Counted from the stretch's first letter, positions 17,974 through 27,943 are shown. The stretch: 64,000 nt of DNA from Coprobacter fastidiosus (GCF_030296935.1 NZ_AP028032.1:1178001-1242000), one strand, 5' to 3'. The notes: generated by a model not told the origin, from the sequence alone. Program-made: numbers and translations.

Positions 17974-18044
17974 GGTGAGCTGTAATTGTATTGTAAAAAA
18001 GAAATATAAATAGAAGGCTTGCCGATCGGGTAAGCCTTTTTTTT
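17974..18044 (+). promoter_or_regulatory. his attenuator: antiterminator and terminator
   Basis: The terminator is AGGCTTGCC / GGTAAGCCT (18015-18023 and 18029-18037), a 9-bp stem with one G-U pair and a 5-nt loop, followed by eight Ts ending at 18044. An upstream arm GGTGAGCT (17974-17981) can instead pair with GGCTTGCC (18016-18023) over 8 bp with wobbles, blocking the terminator. Arms 2 and 4 are near-identical, as expected of mutually exclusive structures. A ribosome at the leader stop codon would mask arm 2, so histidine plenty favours termination. Confidence 0.85.
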
Positions 18045-18090
18045 ATGTCCGGAACAAAATTAATTTATAAACTTATAAAAACAATTTATC

Positions 18091-18942
18091 ATGTTACGCA
18101 TTGCTGTTCAATCAAAAGGTCGTTTATATGAAGACACAATGGGACTTCTCACGGAAGCCGGAATCAAATTATCCTCAGCCAAACGAACTTTATTGATCCC
18201 CGCCCGGAATTTTCCCGTAGAAATTCTTTTTCTAAGAGACGATGATATTCCCGATTCGGTCTCTTCCGGTGTCGCCGACATAGGGATCGTAGGTAAAAAC
18301 GAATTTATGGAAAAGGAAAAGCAAGCTCGCATCGTTAAAAATCTGGGATTCAGCAAATGCAGGCTTTCTCTCGCAATTCCTAAAGACGAAGAGTATCAAG
18401 GTCTGGAATGGTTCTCGGGACGTAAAATTGCGACATCTTATCCGGTAATCTTAAACAAATTTCTAAAAGACAACCACATAAATGCCGATATACACGTTAT
18501 CACAGGATCTGTAGAGATTGCTCCGGGAATAGGCCTTGCCGATGCGATTTTCGATATTGTGAGTTCGGGAAGTACCCTTGTCAGTAACCGACTGAAAGAA
18601 GTCGAGGTCGTTGTAGAATCGGAGGCTATACTCATTGCCAACAATAATCTGACAGACGAAAAACTCGAAATACTGGAAGAGTTGATATTCCGAATCAATG
18701 CCGTTCAAGCCGCCGAAGACAAAAAATATATACTGATGAATGTTCCCAATAACTCTTTAGATAAAATACTTGAGGTCTTACCGGGAATCAAAAGTCCCAC
18801 CATCATGCCTCTCGCAAAAGAGGGATGGAGTTCGGTGCATACGGTTCTTGAAGAAAAACGTTTTTGGGAAATCATCAACAAACTAAAAACTGCCGGAGCT
18901 GAAGGTATATTGGTACTGAACATCGAAAAAATGGTATTATAA
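18091..18942 (+). CDS. hisG: ATP phosphoribosyltransferase, long form
   Basis: A 283-residue enzyme catalysing the first, feedback-controlled step of histidine synthesis (PRPP plus ATP). The catalytic domain has MLRIAVQSKGRLYEDTM, DIGIVGKNEF near 67-76 and the PRPP loop DIVSSGSTLVSN near 152-163. The C-terminal ~70 residues form the ACT-like regulatory domain (IKSPTIMPL ... WSSVHTVLEEKRFWEI), so it is the long, HisZ-independent type. First structural gene after the attenuator. hisD begins 2 bp after its stop codon. Confidence 0.97.
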   Translation: MLRIAVQSKGRLYEDTMGLLTEAGIKLSSAKRTLLIPARNFPVEILFLRDDDIPDSVSSGVADIGIVGKNEFMEKEKQARIVKNLGFSKCRLSLAIPKDEEYQGLEWFSGRKIATSYPVILNKFLKDNHINADIHVITGSVEIAPGIGLADAIFDIVSSGSTLVSNRLKEVEVVVESEAILIANNNLTDEKLEILEELIFRINAVQAAEDKKYILMNVPNNSLDKILEVLPGIKSPTIMPLAKEGWSSVHTVLEEKRFWEIINKLKTAGAEGILVLNIEKMVL

Positions 18943-18944
18943 TT

Positions 18945-20231
18945 ATGGAAATCATCGAATATCCGTCCCGAGATGACTGGAACAAAATCACTGAACGTCC
19001 GCATTTGAATACTTTAGCCTTACACGAAAAGATCAGAAACATATTAAACGAAATCCGAGAAAACGGAGATTGTGCGATACGTTCATATACAGAACAATTT
19101 CAAGGAGTCAGATTGTCAGAACTGGAAGTTCAGGAAAACGAATTCGCCGAAGCCGAAAAGCTGCTTGACAAAGAGTTGAAAGAAGCTATTTTGACGGCAA
19201 AAAAAAATATAGCTAAATTCCATGCTTCACAGGCTATAACACCTCAAAAAATAGAGACTACCGAAGGAGTAACATGCTGGCAAAAAGCAGTAGGCATAGA
19301 ACGAGTCGGGCTTTATATTCCGGGAGGTACAGCACCTTTGTTCTCTACGGTATTAATGCTTGCCGTACCGGCTCGCATCGCCGGCTGCCGTGAGATCATC
19401 ATGTGCAGCCCGTGTAACGCAAACGAAAACATCCACCCGGCAATTCTTTTTGCAGCTCGTACCGCAGGGGTCGATAGGGTTTTCAAATTAGGAGGTGTTC
19501 AAGCAATCGGAGCAATGGCATACGGCACGAAAAGTGTTCCTAAAGTTTATAAAATATTCGGTCCCGGAAACCAATACGTAACTGCAGCAAAACAGATCGT
19601 GAGCCTGAAAGATGTAGCAATAGATATGCCTGCCGGACCATCAGAGGTCGAAGTTATTGCAGACAGCTCTTCTTTTCCCGAATTTGTGGCTTCGGACTTT
19701 TTATCACAGGCCGAACACGGTGCAGACAGTCAATCGATATTGCTCACTACCGAAAAATCGGTGATCGAAAACGTAAAACAAGAGATCGAGCGTCAACTCG
19801 AACAGCTCCCCAGAAAAGATCTGGCAAAAAAATCATTAGAACACAGCCGCCTTGTATTATTAAACGACTGGGATGAAGTGATCGACCTTACCAATGAGTA
19901 CGCTCCCGAACATCTCATCATTCAAAGCAGTAACTACCAGGAATTGAGTGAAAAAGTCATCAATGCAGGATCTGTCTTTCTCGGACCATATACTCCTGAA
20001 AGTGCCGGAGACTATGCTTCGGGAACAAATCATACCTTACCGACAAGCGGATATGCAAAAGCTTACAGCGGAGTAAATCTGGACAGCTTTATACGAAAGA
20101 TAACATTTCAGGAAATCAGCCGGAAAGGACTGCAGAATCTCGGGAACACTATAGAGACAATGGCCGCCAATGAAATGCTCGACGCTCATAAAAACGCCGT
20201 ATCGGTAAGACTCGCAAAAATAAACCAATAA
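18945..20231 (+). CDS. hisD: Histidinol dehydrogenase
   Basis: A 428-residue zinc enzyme that oxidises histidinol twice to histidine with NAD. Visible motifs are [18 protein letters not shown] near 120-137, [15 protein letters not shown] near 203-217, [14 protein letters not shown] near 226-239, the zinc/catalytic stretch [14 protein letters not shown] near 250-263 and PEHLIIQ near 320. Full length. It is tightly packed in hisGDCB (2 bp after hisG, 10 bp before hisC) and controlled by the leader attenuator. Confidence 0.97.
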   Translation: MEIIEYPSRDDWNKITERPHLNTLALHEKIRNILNEIRENGDCAIRSYTEQFQGVRLSELEVQENEFAEAEKLLDKELKEAILTAKKNIAKFHASQAITPQKIETTEGVTCWQKAVGIERVGLYIPGGTAPLFSTVLMLAVPARIAGCREIIMCSPCNANENIHPAILFAARTAGVDRVFKLGGVQAIGAMAYGTKSVPKVYKIFGPGNQYVTAAKQIVSLKDVAIDMPAGPSEVEVIADSSSFPEFVASDFLSQAEHGADSQSILLTTEKSVIENVKQEIERQLEQLPRKDLAKKSLEHSRLVLLNDWDEVIDLTNEYAPEHLIIQSSNYQELSEKVINAGSVFLGPYTPESAGDYASGTNHTLPTSGYAKAYSGVNLDSFIRKITFQEISRKGLQNLGNTIETMAANEMLDAHKNAVSVRLAKINQ

Positions 20232-20241
20232 TAAACACAGC

Positions 20242-21279
20242 ATGAAAAAATTAGAAAAACTGGTTCGACCCAATATATGGAGGCTCAAGCCTTACTCTTC
20301 GGCACGAGATGAATTTAAAGGTGAAGCATCTGTTTTTCTCGATGCCAACGAAAATCCGTACAATACTCCGTATAACCGCTATCCTGACCCTCTACAATGG
20401 AAAGTTAAAGAAAAAATAGCCGATTTAAAAGGGGTAAACATAGAGTCTATTTTTCTCGGCGTAGGAAGCGACGAACCGATAGATCTCTTATATCGGGCTT
20501 TCTGCGAGCCGGGTATAGACAACGTTATAGCCATCGATCCGACCTACGGAATGTACAAAGTATGCGCCGACATCAATAATGTGGAATACCGCCCTGTCCG
20601 ACTCAACAACGATTTCGATTTCGAACCGGACAAACTTTTGGCAGAAGCCGACTCTAACAGTAAACTGCTATTTCTATGCTCTCCGAACAATCCTTCGGGG
20701 AATTCGTTTTCCTTTGAAAAGATACGGTATATATTAGATAATTTTCAAGGCATTGTTATTGTCGATGAAGCCTATATAGATTTCTCTGCTTATCCTTCTC
20801 TTTTGGAGAAACTCGACCAATACCCTAACTTGGTGGTATTACAGACTTTTTCCAAAGCATGGGGAAGTGCAGGAATACGTTTAGGAATGGCTTTTGCATC
20901 AAAAAATATTATTCAGATATTCAATAAGATAAAATATCCTTATAATATTAACCGGTTGACACAGGAACACGCTTTGGAGCTCTTGAAACGAAACGGAGAA
21001 ATACAAGCATGGGTAAAAGAGCTTGTCTCAGAAAGAGAAATCCTTCAAAAAGAGTTATCCGCACTTCCGGTCATACTGCACATATACCCAAGCGATGCAA
21101 ATTTTTTACTGGTAAAAACCCGGGACGCTCAAGCCTTATATGATTATTTGGTCGCAAAAGGGATCATCGTCCGTAACCGCAACAAGATCACCTTATGCGA
21201 AAACTGCCTCCGTATTACAGTCGGTACACCCGAAGAAAACAAGGCATTGATCGACGCATTAAAAAAAGTAACGTTATGA
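20242..21279 (+). CDS. hisC: Histidinol-phosphate aminotransferase
   Basis: A 345-residue fold-type I PLP enzyme that converts imidazole-acetol phosphate to histidinol phosphate with glutamate. Visible: LDANENPYN near 31, [10 protein letters not shown] near 152, [11 protein letters not shown] near 173, and the PLP-lysine segment [17 protein letters not shown] near 205. Its stop overlaps the ATG of hisB (ATGA), so translation of the two is coupled. Confidence 0.95.
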   Translation: MKKLEKLVRPNIWRLKPYSSARDEFKGEASVFLDANENPYNTPYNRYPDPLQWKVKEKIADLKGVNIESIFLGVGSDEPIDLLYRAFCEPGIDNVIAIDPTYGMYKVCADINNVEYRPVRLNNDFDFEPDKLLAEADSNSKLLFLCSPNNPSGNSFSFEKIRYILDNFQGIVIVDEAYIDFSAYPSLLEKLDQYPNLVVLQTFSKAWGSAGIRLGMAFASKNIIQIFNKIKYPYNINRLTQEHALELLKRNGEIQAWVKELVSEREILQKELSALPVILHIYPSDANFLLVKTRDAQALYDYLVAKGIIVRNRNKITLCENCLRITVGTPEENKALIDALKKVTL

Positions 21280-22415
21280 ACTCTATAAAAAAAGTCCTAT
21301 TCATAGACCGGGACGGAACTCTCGTAGTAGAACCTCCTGTCGATTATCAACTGGATAGTCTTGAAAAATTAGAATTTATTCCGAAAGTATTCCGCAACCT
21401 GCATTTCATTAAAGAAAAACTCGATTTCGAATTGGTCATGGTAAGTAATCAAGACGGTTTAGGGACAGATTCTTTTCCTGAAGAGACTTTTTGGCCTGCA
21501 CAAAATAAAATCATACGTGCTTTTGAAAATGAAGGGGTGACTTTTGATAATATTTTAATAGACCGTTCTTTCCCTGAAGAAAATCTCCCTACTCGAAAAC
21601 CCGGAACCGGAATGTTAAAAGAATATCTTGACGGAAGTTATGACATGAAACAATCTTTTGTCATAGGTGATCGCATCACCGATATGCAGCTTGCAAAAAA
21701 TATGGGTTGTCGGGGAATATTCTTAAAAAATGAAGAACAAGGATTACAAGAAATAACAGATAACGGGCTCGATCAAACCTGCGTATTGGTCACTCCCGAC
21801 TGGGATAAAATCACAGAATTCCTTTTTGCCGGAGAAAGACGTGCAGAAATAATACGTAAAACTTCTGAAACCGACATACATGTAACGATCAATTTAGACG
21901 GTAACGGTAAATGTAATATTTCTACCGGACTCGGATTTTTCGATCATATGCTCGATCAGATCGGAAAACATTCGGGAATAGACCTGACAATTCAGGTAAA
22001 AGGAGACCTGAACGTTGATGAACATCATACAATCGAAGACACAGGTATCGCTCTTGGTGAAGCTATCGGCAAAGCTTTAGGAGATAAAAGAGGCATAGAA
22101 CGGTATGGTTACTATCTGCCAATGGATGACTGCCTCTGTTCTGTCGCATTGGACTTCGGAGGAAGGGCATGGCTGGTATGGAATGCAGAATTTAAAAGAG
22201 AGAAAATCGGAGACATGCCTACGGAAATGTTTTTCCATTTCTTTAAGTCGTTCAGCGATGCAGCCCGAATGAATCTCAACATCAAAGCTGAAGGAGACAA
22301 TGAACACCATAAAATAGAAGGAATATTCAAAGCTTTGGCTCGTGCCCTAAAAATGGCTATACGACGAGATATATTCCACTATGAGTTACCGAGTACCAAA
22401 GGAGCGATCTTCTAA
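21276..22415 (+). CDS. hisB: Bifunctional histidinol-phosphatase / imidazoleglycerol-phosphate dehydratase
   Basis: A 379-residue fusion. The N-terminal HAD phosphatase (about 1-165) carries DRDGTL near 11, VSNQDGLG near 55 and [15 protein letters not shown] near 130. The C-terminal IGPD domain (about 185-379) carries [31 protein letters not shown] and [17 protein letters not shown] with the metal-binding histidines. The start is the ATG overlapping the hisC stop; a longer frame from 21195 lies inside hisC. It catalyses the sixth and eighth steps. hisHAFIE are not in the window. Confidence 0.97.
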   Translation: MNSIKKVLFIDRDGTLVVEPPVDYQLDSLEKLEFIPKVFRNLHFIKEKLDFELVMVSNQDGLGTDSFPEETFWPAQNKIIRAFENEGVTFDNILIDRSFPEENLPTRKPGTGMLKEYLDGSYDMKQSFVIGDRITDMQLAKNMGCRGIFLKNEEQGLQEITDNGLDQTCVLVTPDWDKITEFLFAGERRAEIIRKTSETDIHVTINLDGNGKCNISTGLGFFDHMLDQIGKHSGIDLTIQVKGDLNVDEHHTIEDTGIALGEAIGKALGDKRGIERYGYYLPMDDCLCSVALDFGGRAWLVWNAEFKREKIGDMPTEMFFHFFKSFSDAARMNLNIKAEGDNEHHKIEGIFKALARALKMAIRRDIFHYELPSTKGAIF

Positions 22416-22441
22416 GATTGGGTAAATTTTTCAATAAAAAG

Positions 22442-22481
22442 AATCACCGGAATACAACTTATTCTTTCCGGTGATTTTTTT
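22442..22481. terminator. Strong terminator after hisB
   Basis: AATCACCGGAA / TTCCGGTGATT (11 bp) with T-run on the plus strand and A-run before it. It lies between hisB and the convergent acetyltransferase gene and can serve both. Confidence 0.9.
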
Positions 22482-22492
22482 ATAAACTATTG

Positions 22493-23029
22493 CTATTCCG
22501 ATATATTCCGGCGATAAACCTCATCTTTAATCCGCTCTATATATTGAGGTAAAAAGTCAGAGTTCTCGTTTCCCATAATCCATAACGGACATGCATCTTC
22601 TCGCTTATGATAAGAAGGCTGGATATATTCTTTTTCAAGAACCTTATATCCGTTTCTACGATAATATTCCACACGTCGTATAGCAATCTCATCATCAATT
22701 GCGGGCTCTACTTCAAGCAATCTCAATCCCGAAAGATTCCTTGCCACATAATCTAAAACCTGCTGTCCGATTTTCTTATTCCTTAAATGAGGATATATAG
22801 CGAAATGTTCCAGATAATAGAATGTTTCGAAATCCCAAAACACAAAAAGTCCGCATAATTCTCCATCCAAAACGACAGCATTAAAATGCATCGAGTCGGC
22901 AGATTTTATCAAACGTTTCAATTGTTCTACCGGGCGTCTTTCTTCCAATGGAAAAGATTCTTCATATAAAGAAATGAGTCTTTTCAAGAAAGCATCATCA
23001 GAATCAGTAATTCGAATTAATTGCATCAT
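22493..23029 (-). CDS. GNAT-family N-acetyltransferase
   Basis: A 178-residue single GNAT domain. The acetyl-CoA loop is RNKKIGQQVLDYVARN near 84-99, preceded by beta strands GLFVFWDFETFYYLEHFAIYP and followed by LRLLEVEPAIDDEIAIRRVEYYRRNGYKVL. Substrate unknown. It starts 7 bp after the EamA exporter gene, so the two form an operon; acetylation and export of the same amine-type compound is possible but untested. Confidence 0.85.
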   Translation of the reverse strand: MMQLIRITDSDDAFLKRLISLYEESFPLEERRPVEQLKRLIKSADSMHFNAVVLDGELCGLFVFWDFETFYYLEHFAIYPHLRNKKIGQQVLDYVARNLSGLRLLEVEPAIDDEIAIRRVEYYRRNGYKVLEKEYIQPSYHKREDACPLWIMGNENSDFLPQYIERIKDEVYRRNISE

Positions 23030-23036
23030 AGATTAT

Positions 23037-23963
23037 TTATTTAGAACGGTTAAACAAAAATACGGGAATAAACCGTTTTACAAAATCACTATTTATCCTA
23101 TTCTCGGATATAATAATAAACACCGCCGATAAAATAACAAAGATACCGACCAACTGTTCCCCATCAAGAGTCTCATTTAAAAAACATACTCCTAAGAACA
23201 ATGCGGTAAGAGGCTCCATACAGCCCAAGATAGCAGTAATAGTAGACCCGACTTGCTTAATTGCTAAAATCAAAGTAAAATCAGAAATAAGGGTCGGGAT
23301 CAGTGCAAGTAAAAATAAGTTTATGCCTGCTTTATAAGACGGAATCGCATCTAAACCGTTTCCCTTTATCAAAAGATTTCCTCCAAAAATAAGTGCCGAT
23401 GACAACAAAACATAAAAAGTCATTTTTAACCCGTCCATTTTTTGAACACAAGACTTATTCACACCGACAATATATATCGCATAAGTGAGCACCGTTACTA
23501 AGACCAATGCCAATCCCCTTACATTAATGACTCCCCCATCCTTGCCTCCACTTAAAAAATAGACTCCGACAATCGCCATCACCGCCGCCGTAACAACAGA
23601 TAAAGAAACCTTACTTTTGAAAAATAATATCATAATAGTCGTCACCAATACCGGATATAAAAAATGCACAGTGGTCGCAACACTGCTGGGAATATACAAA
23701 TAAGACGCCGTAAGGCATAAAGAAGTAAGGGCATAAAAAACTCCAAGAAAAAATAATGTAACAAGTTCCTTAGCCGTAATACGAAAATCGCTCTTTACAA
23801 ATAACAAATAAAGCCCTACTATAACTGCTGATACGGCAAAACGGTAAAACAATATAGAATCGATACCTACTCCCTCCTGTATGACCGGTAAAGCAAAAAA
23901 CGGAATCATCCCGAACGTAGAAGAAGATAATATCGCTAAAAATATGCCTCTGAATTGTTTCAT
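23037..23963 (-). CDS. EamA-family (DMT superfamily) transporter
   Basis: A 308-residue inner-membrane protein with ten hydrophobic helices arranged as two EamA repeats (about 5-140 and 150-290). Typical end-of-repeat pieces are AVMAIVGVYFLSGG near 130 and CMEPLTALFLGVCFLNETL near 248 in the second. Such proteins export amino acids or metabolites; the substrate is not predictable. First gene of an operon with the GNAT gene. A CAATTTTGC -7-like element lies 38 bp upstream. Confidence 0.88.
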   Translation of the reverse strand: MKQFRGIFLAILSSSTFGMIPFFALPVIQEGVGIDSILFYRFAVSAVIVGLYLLFVKSDFRITAKELVTLFFLGVFYALTSLCLTASYLYIPSSVATTVHFLYPVLVTTIMILFFKSKVSLSVVTAAVMAIVGVYFLSGGKDGGVINVRGLALVLVTVLTYAIYIVGVNKSCVQKMDGLKMTFYVLLSSALIFGGNLLIKGNGLDAIPSYKAGINLFLLALIPTLISDFTLILAIKQVGSTITAILGCMEPLTALFLGVCFLNETLDGEQLVGIFVILSAVFIIISENRINSDFVKRFIPVFLFNRSK

Positions 23964-24000
23964 TTATTCTCTATTTTTAAAGTAAAGTATTTTTCGAGGC

Positions 24001-24009
24001 GCAAAATTG
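24001..24009 (-). promoter_or_regulatory. Near-match -7 element for the EamA-GNAT operon
   Basis: CAATTTTGC on the minus strand differs from TAnnTTTGY at one base and lies 38 bp upstream of the EamA start. Confidence 0.35.
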
Positions 24010-24062
24010 GGAATAATAAAACAATTATCAATTTACATATGTAAAAAAAGAACAGAGACCTA

Positions 24063-24629
24063 TTATTGTATTCCGGCACGTATCCGGCTCAAAGAAACTT
24101 GAGAAATACCTAAATAGGAAGCAATGTGTCTGAGTGGCACTTTTTGTAAAATTTCCGGTTCTTGCTCTATCAACAGATGATACCGTTCGGAAGCCGAAAT
24201 AAAACAACGTTCCATAATCAATTTCTCCAACTCTAAAATTATCTGATCAGACATTCTTCTTCCCCAATTAGCTAATTCGATATTACGGTCGAAAAGCCGG
24301 TTAAGAGCATCATTCGATATTTTCAACAAGTCACACTCCTCAAGTAATTCGATATTTTCATATCCTGCAGAACCAAACATATAACCATTCATCGATAATA
24401 ACGACATACCCGATGAGGCAAACCAAATAGTCACATCCCGATCTTCTTTATAAAAAAATCCCCGTGCATATCCCTTTATAATGAAATAAGAATATTTTTC
24501 TTTAACATCGCTTCGTATCAACAAATGACCTTTCGGAAAAGATACTCGTTCTGTCTCTGCAATAAACAAGGACAACGCTTCATCCGAAAGAGGATATACT
24601 TTTCTGATTTTTTCTATAAAATCTTTCAT
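24063..24629 (-). CDS. Crp/Fnr-family transcriptional regulator
   Basis: A 188-residue protein. The N-terminal cyclic-nucleotide-binding-like barrel (about 15-115) includes FPKGHLLIRSDVKEKYSYFIIKGYARGFF. The C-terminal helix-turn-helix is VPLRHIASYLGISQVSLSRIRAGI. No cysteine cluster for an Fe-S centre is seen, so it is not a classical Fnr, and the cAMP-contact residues are not clear. The effector is unknown. It lies downstream of the FadL-type gene but behind a terminator. It is a candidate ligand for the palindrome at 9767-9783 only in the general sense that Crp proteins bind such dyads. Confidence 0.88.
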   Translation of the reverse strand: MKDFIEKIRKVYPLSDEALSLFIAETERVSFPKGHLLIRSDVKEKYSYFIIKGYARGFFYKEDRDVTIWFASSGMSLLSMNGYMFGSAGYENIELLEECDLLKISNDALNRLFDRNIELANWGRRMSDQIILELEKLIMERCFISASERYHLLIEQEPEILQKVPLRHIASYLGISQVSLSRIRAGIQ

Positions 24630-24651
24630 TCGATCTGTTTAACAAAAGAAC

Positions 24652-24668
24652 GCCCGAACAAGTCGGGC
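24652..24668 (-). terminator. Terminator after the FadL-type gene
   Basis: GCCCGA / TCGGGC with a 5-nt loop, followed on the minus strand by a T-rich stretch (GTTCTTTTG). It separates the FadL-type gene from the Crp-family gene. Confidence 0.6.
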
Positions 24669-24744
24669 ATAAAAAATATTACATTCTCATTCAATAAACC
24701 TTAAAGGCTGCCTAAATCTTCCGATAAAGAGATTCAGCTTCTTA

Positions 24745-26388
24745 TCAGAACTTAAAACCAAGAGTCAATATAAACGAATTATTTTTAGTATGCAAAGTAG
24801 CTACCTCCGAAGTCAGGCCCGTACTCGGAATCGGGGAAAACGCTAAAACATCGCTTTTTGCATTTTTATGAATATAAGCCATATCTGCATAAAAAATTCC
24901 GAACCGATAACCCAAACCACAAGTATAATATTGCGTACCCCGATCAAGCGTATAGTGAGGAGCCATACCCGCGATATTCAATTCATCTTCTGTACTCACT
25001 TTCATAGGAGATAACTGATTGGCATATCCCAAACGAGCACTTAACTGAGGAGTAATGCGATATTCTCCTCCTACCCGGAATGTATGTCCAGCTTTAAAAT
25101 AAGAAGAAATATCATCATTGACATCATTCATCTCCAATCCGTCGGTTTCGCTTAAACTCATTTTGTCATACGCCGTATATTCATAATCAAAACTGACAAT
25201 TCCCTTTTTCCCGATTATAAATGCCGTACTCGCCATAAATTTCCACGGAGTAACCAAACTATAATCATAACGACCTTCGGGACTATCGGTAATATCATTA
25301 CGCGATTCATTACTATTATTTTTTAAATAAGTATAGCTATTGTCCACACTCGCCATATAATAATCGCTCATCGAATAGTAGGTCGGTGTATGAAACGCCA
25401 AGCCCAATCGCCAATAATCGGTAACACGAGCTATTAATCCGAGTTTGACATTAAAACCCGTACCTTCTGTTTTCAACCGATTCCATAAAGAGAAATTACT
25501 GCTCGTTATCGGATAATTATAAACCTGACCATTATCACCATCTTCTTCCTCATATATAGGAACAAATCCTGATGTATTGGATAAATTTTCATCATGAGAA
25601 GAAGTCATTTCATAATCCAAGTCCATTATACCGAGCCCTATTCCGAAATAAACCACATTCGACACATTTCCCCCGAAATTGAACGTATATTCGTTTGTCC
25701 GACCTCTTTCCCTGACATAAAGCGATCCCGATCCGGTGGCTTTTGCTCCGAAAAGGCCCTCATAACTGTCATCATAATAACCTCCTTCCGGATTTTCCTG
25801 AGGAGAGATCAGCAACGACTCATATCCTAAAATACTCAACCAAGGAAGGCCGTTTATATCATAAGCATCCCCACTTTGCACATCAGCTCCGGCCAAATCG
25901 TTCTCCCAAATTCCGAAAGATTTATCGGCAATATAATTCGTTACAGAGGAACGAAGATTGCTATATTGTACCCGATATGTCTGATCATAAGAATTACGAC
26001 GATTATACGCAAATCCGAAATTATAAGAGACCATTCCCAAATCTTTTCCGGTATTAAAAGTTCCTATTATACCGACATTATCAAAAACAAATTTTGTCAG
26101 ATTATTACTCACATTGACAGAAGTTTTTGTCTCCGCAGAAATTCCGGCTATACCCAAAGTCGTAACGATTTCATTACTTCTATACACTCCGATACCCGCC
26201 GGATTTTGCGACAACGTCGATATATCACCGCCTAAAGCTCCAAAAGCCCCTCCCATTCCCATGTAACGGGCCGTACCTTTTATATCGGTACGAGAATAAT
26301 TATAGGCATTCATACTGCCTTGCGCGAATAGCGAAGCTACGCAACACATCGTTATCGCCATAATACAAATTGACCGTTTCATTTTCAT
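24745..26388 (-). CDS. OmpP1/FadL-type outer-membrane transport protein
   Basis: A 547-residue protein with a signal peptide ending near SLFAQG. The family's N-terminal hatch region is clear: GTARYMGMGGAFGALGGDISTLSQNPAGIGVYRSNEI (about 37-73, in the usual MGxAxxAxxxDxxxxxxNPAG pattern). Amphipathic strands follow, with Arg/Gly-rich turns (EYRITPQLSARLGYANQLSP) and a barrel end ILTLGFKF. Homologues carry hydrophobic compounds across the outer membrane. It follows the Trp/Gly/Ser-rich secreted protein gene, with a terminator-like hairpin between; no separate promoter is seen. Confidence 0.88.
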   Translation of the reverse strand: MKMKRSICIMAITMCCVASLFAQGSMNAYNYSRTDIKGTARYMGMGGAFGALGGDISTLSQNPAGIGVYRSNEIVTTLGIAGISAETKTSVNVSNNLTKFVFDNVGIIGTFNTGKDLGMVSYNFGFAYNRRNSYDQTYRVQYSNLRSSVTNYIADKSFGIWENDLAGADVQSGDAYDINGLPWLSILGYESLLISPQENPEGGYYDDSYEGLFGAKATGSGSLYVRERGRTNEYTFNFGGNVSNVVYFGIGLGIMDLDYEMTSSHDENLSNTSGFVPIYEEEDGDNGQVYNYPITSSNFSLWNRLKTEGTGFNVKLGLIARVTDYWRLGLAFHTPTYYSMSDYYMASVDNSYTYLKNNSNESRNDITDSPEGRYDYSLVTPWKFMASTAFIIGKKGIVSFDYEYTAYDKMSLSETDGLEMNDVNDDISSYFKAGHTFRVGGEYRITPQLSARLGYANQLSPMKVSTEDELNIAGMAPHYTLDRGTQYYTCGLGYRFGIFYADMAYIHKNAKSDVLAFSPIPSTGLTSEVATLHTKNNSFILTLGFKF

Positions 26389-26403
26389 AAATATTTCTGA
26401 TAT

Positions 26404-26459
26404 AAAAAACGGAAGCCCACATCACTCCTCGAATTCTCATTCACAATGATTATGGGCTT
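26404..26459 (-). terminator. Hairpin between the low-complexity protein gene and the FadL-type gene
   Basis: On the minus strand AAGCCCA and TGGGCTT pair across a 33-nt loop and are followed by CCGTTTTTTA. With no promoter visible before the FadL-type gene 16 bp further on, it may be a partial terminator that lets some transcription through. Confidence 0.55.
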
Positions 26460-26509
26460 TCATTACACTATTTCATTATCGAATATTATCTTAAACTTAT
26501 CTTATCTCT

Positions 26510-27748
26510 TTATCTCGTACGCCCCCGGGAACCTCCGCTACTACGGCCAACACTACCGCTCGATCCGCTACTGCGAGATGTGGACGGGCTATAGCTACTC
26601 CTCGATTCCCGCCTCTGACTGCTTGATGGAGTATATGTGCTGCGTCCTCCGCTACTGTTCCGTACTCGCGATGAAGAGCCGGAAGTACGTCCTGAAGAAG
26701 ATCCCGGAGTATAAGTCGATCGGCGATTGGTTGTTCCTGAAGGACGGCTATACGTAGAATTACCACTTGATGTACCGATACGAGTACGTCCACGATTCGA
26801 ATTGGTTTCTCTCATTATAGGTTGCTTGCTTGAAGAAGCCCCCGAAGTGTATTTGTTCCCCGTAGAAGACGGACGGGTATTTATAGTGTTTCTTCCTCCA
26901 CTATAACGATTTGAAGAACCGTAATTTCCGTAAGTCGTTCGTCCACCATTCGAATAACGGATATCCCGTCCGTTATTCCATCCGGGACGATGTCCGGGAT
27001 AATAGCCGGGGTGATGGTGATGACCTCCCCAGCCCCAATGCGGATACCATGGTCCTGCCCAACCCCAATAAGGATTGTAGCCCCATCCCGGATAACCATA
27101 TCCCCATGAGAATCCCCATGAACCGAACCCGAAATTCCAACGCCAAGACAAACTCGAATAACTGTAAGGCGCCCACATATAATTCCAATACCATGGATTG
27201 GTCCATGTCGGTGTCACAAATGCATACGAATTATCAATATATACATTCCAATCCGTAGGATCTAAGAAATATATATCCGTATAAGCAGGATCGGAAATAT
27301 GTATGGTAAATTTCGGATTGTGAAAACGGCGTATCCGTTCGGCATATTCAAGATCACTTTGAGAACCTTCAAAACCATTAAGATAATATCCCGTATTATC
27401 ATCATCCGCATCCTGCTCATTCTTCTGAGCCATTCGGGTAAACTCATCAAGAGTAATAGATGGAATCGTATCTGTAGTTTCCGGAGAATAACGGCGATTA
27501 TATGCATCTACTTCCCGATCATAATCAGATTGAGCAGTAGTTGTCGTAACTGTTGTAGTAGTCGTTGTTGTCGTCGCTACCGGCTGTTGATAAACCGAAG
27601 TCGATTTTTCCTGTTTTTTCTTTTCTACAATCGGATTTTTATCTTTCGGCTGATAATATAAATCATCTTCGGGAATATATTTTTGCCCAAAAGCAACAAC
27701 CGATAATCCTAAAAATATCAGGACAGACGATAATCTTTTTATTTTCAT
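26510..27748 (-). CDS. Secreted low-complexity Trp/Gly- and Ser/Arg-rich protein
   Basis: About 412 residues. It has a signal peptide (MKIKRLSSVLIFLGLSVVAFGQ), a Thr-run linker near 60-75, and a globular segment (residues about 110-190, HNPKFTIHISDPAYTDIYFLD). Then comes a Trp/Tyr/Gly-rich stretch (WGYGYPGWGYNPYWGWAGPW; HHHHPG) and a C-terminal ~140 residues almost only of Ser, Gly, Arg, Thr and Asn. The ATG at 27748 follows a good Shine-Dalgarno (GGAGG); an upstream in-frame Met at 27829 is less likely. No enzyme motif. It may be a cell-surface or matrix protein. Function unknown. Confidence 0.75.
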   Translation of the reverse strand: MKIKRLSSVLIFLGLSVVAFGQKYIPEDDLYYQPKDKNPIVEKKKQEKSTSVYQQPVATTTTTTTTVTTTTAQSDYDREVDAYNRRYSPETTDTIPSITLDEFTRMAQKNEQDADDDNTGYYLNGFEGSQSDLEYAERIRRFHNPKFTIHISDPAYTDIYFLDPTDWNVYIDNSYAFVTPTWTNPWYWNYMWAPYSYSSLSWRWNFGFGSWGFSWGYGYPGWGYNPYWGWAGPWYPHWGWGGHHHHPGYYPGHRPGWNNGRDIRYSNGGRTTYGNYGSSNRYSGGRNTINTRPSSTGNKYTSGASSSKQPIMRETNSNRGRTRIGTSSGNSTYSRPSGTTNRRSTYTPGSSSGRTSGSSSRVRNSSGGRSTYTPSSSQRRESRSSYSPSTSRSSGSSGSVGRSSGGSRGRTR

Positions 27749-27934
27749 TGCGATGTCCTCCCTATAATAATTTTCTATTTTGACTTGTCCTGCCGGCAAA
27801 AGTTTAACTATACTGTCACTCTTTACCATATATTATATTTTATTCAAATGTCTATACATCAACGAATAAATACAAGAACAAGCATTATCTTATTGTAAAG
27901 ATGCAACAATTCGGATATTTCGCTGCATCCCGAA

Positions 27935-27943
27935 GCAAAGATA
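27935..27943 (-). promoter_or_regulatory. -7 element for the low-complexity protein gene
   Basis: TATCTTTGC on the minus strand matches the consensus exactly and implies a leader of about 180 nt. The leader contains a GATGCA/TGCATC inverted repeat. The gap from 27749 to 28079 holds no other gene. Confidence 0.5.

Noticed and set aside
26510-26760. Short repeats in the Ser/Gly/Arg coding region considered as a CRISPR or minisatellite
   Set aside because: The repeats are irregular, in frame and explained by low-complexity protein sequence; no constant repeat and spacer lengths exist.
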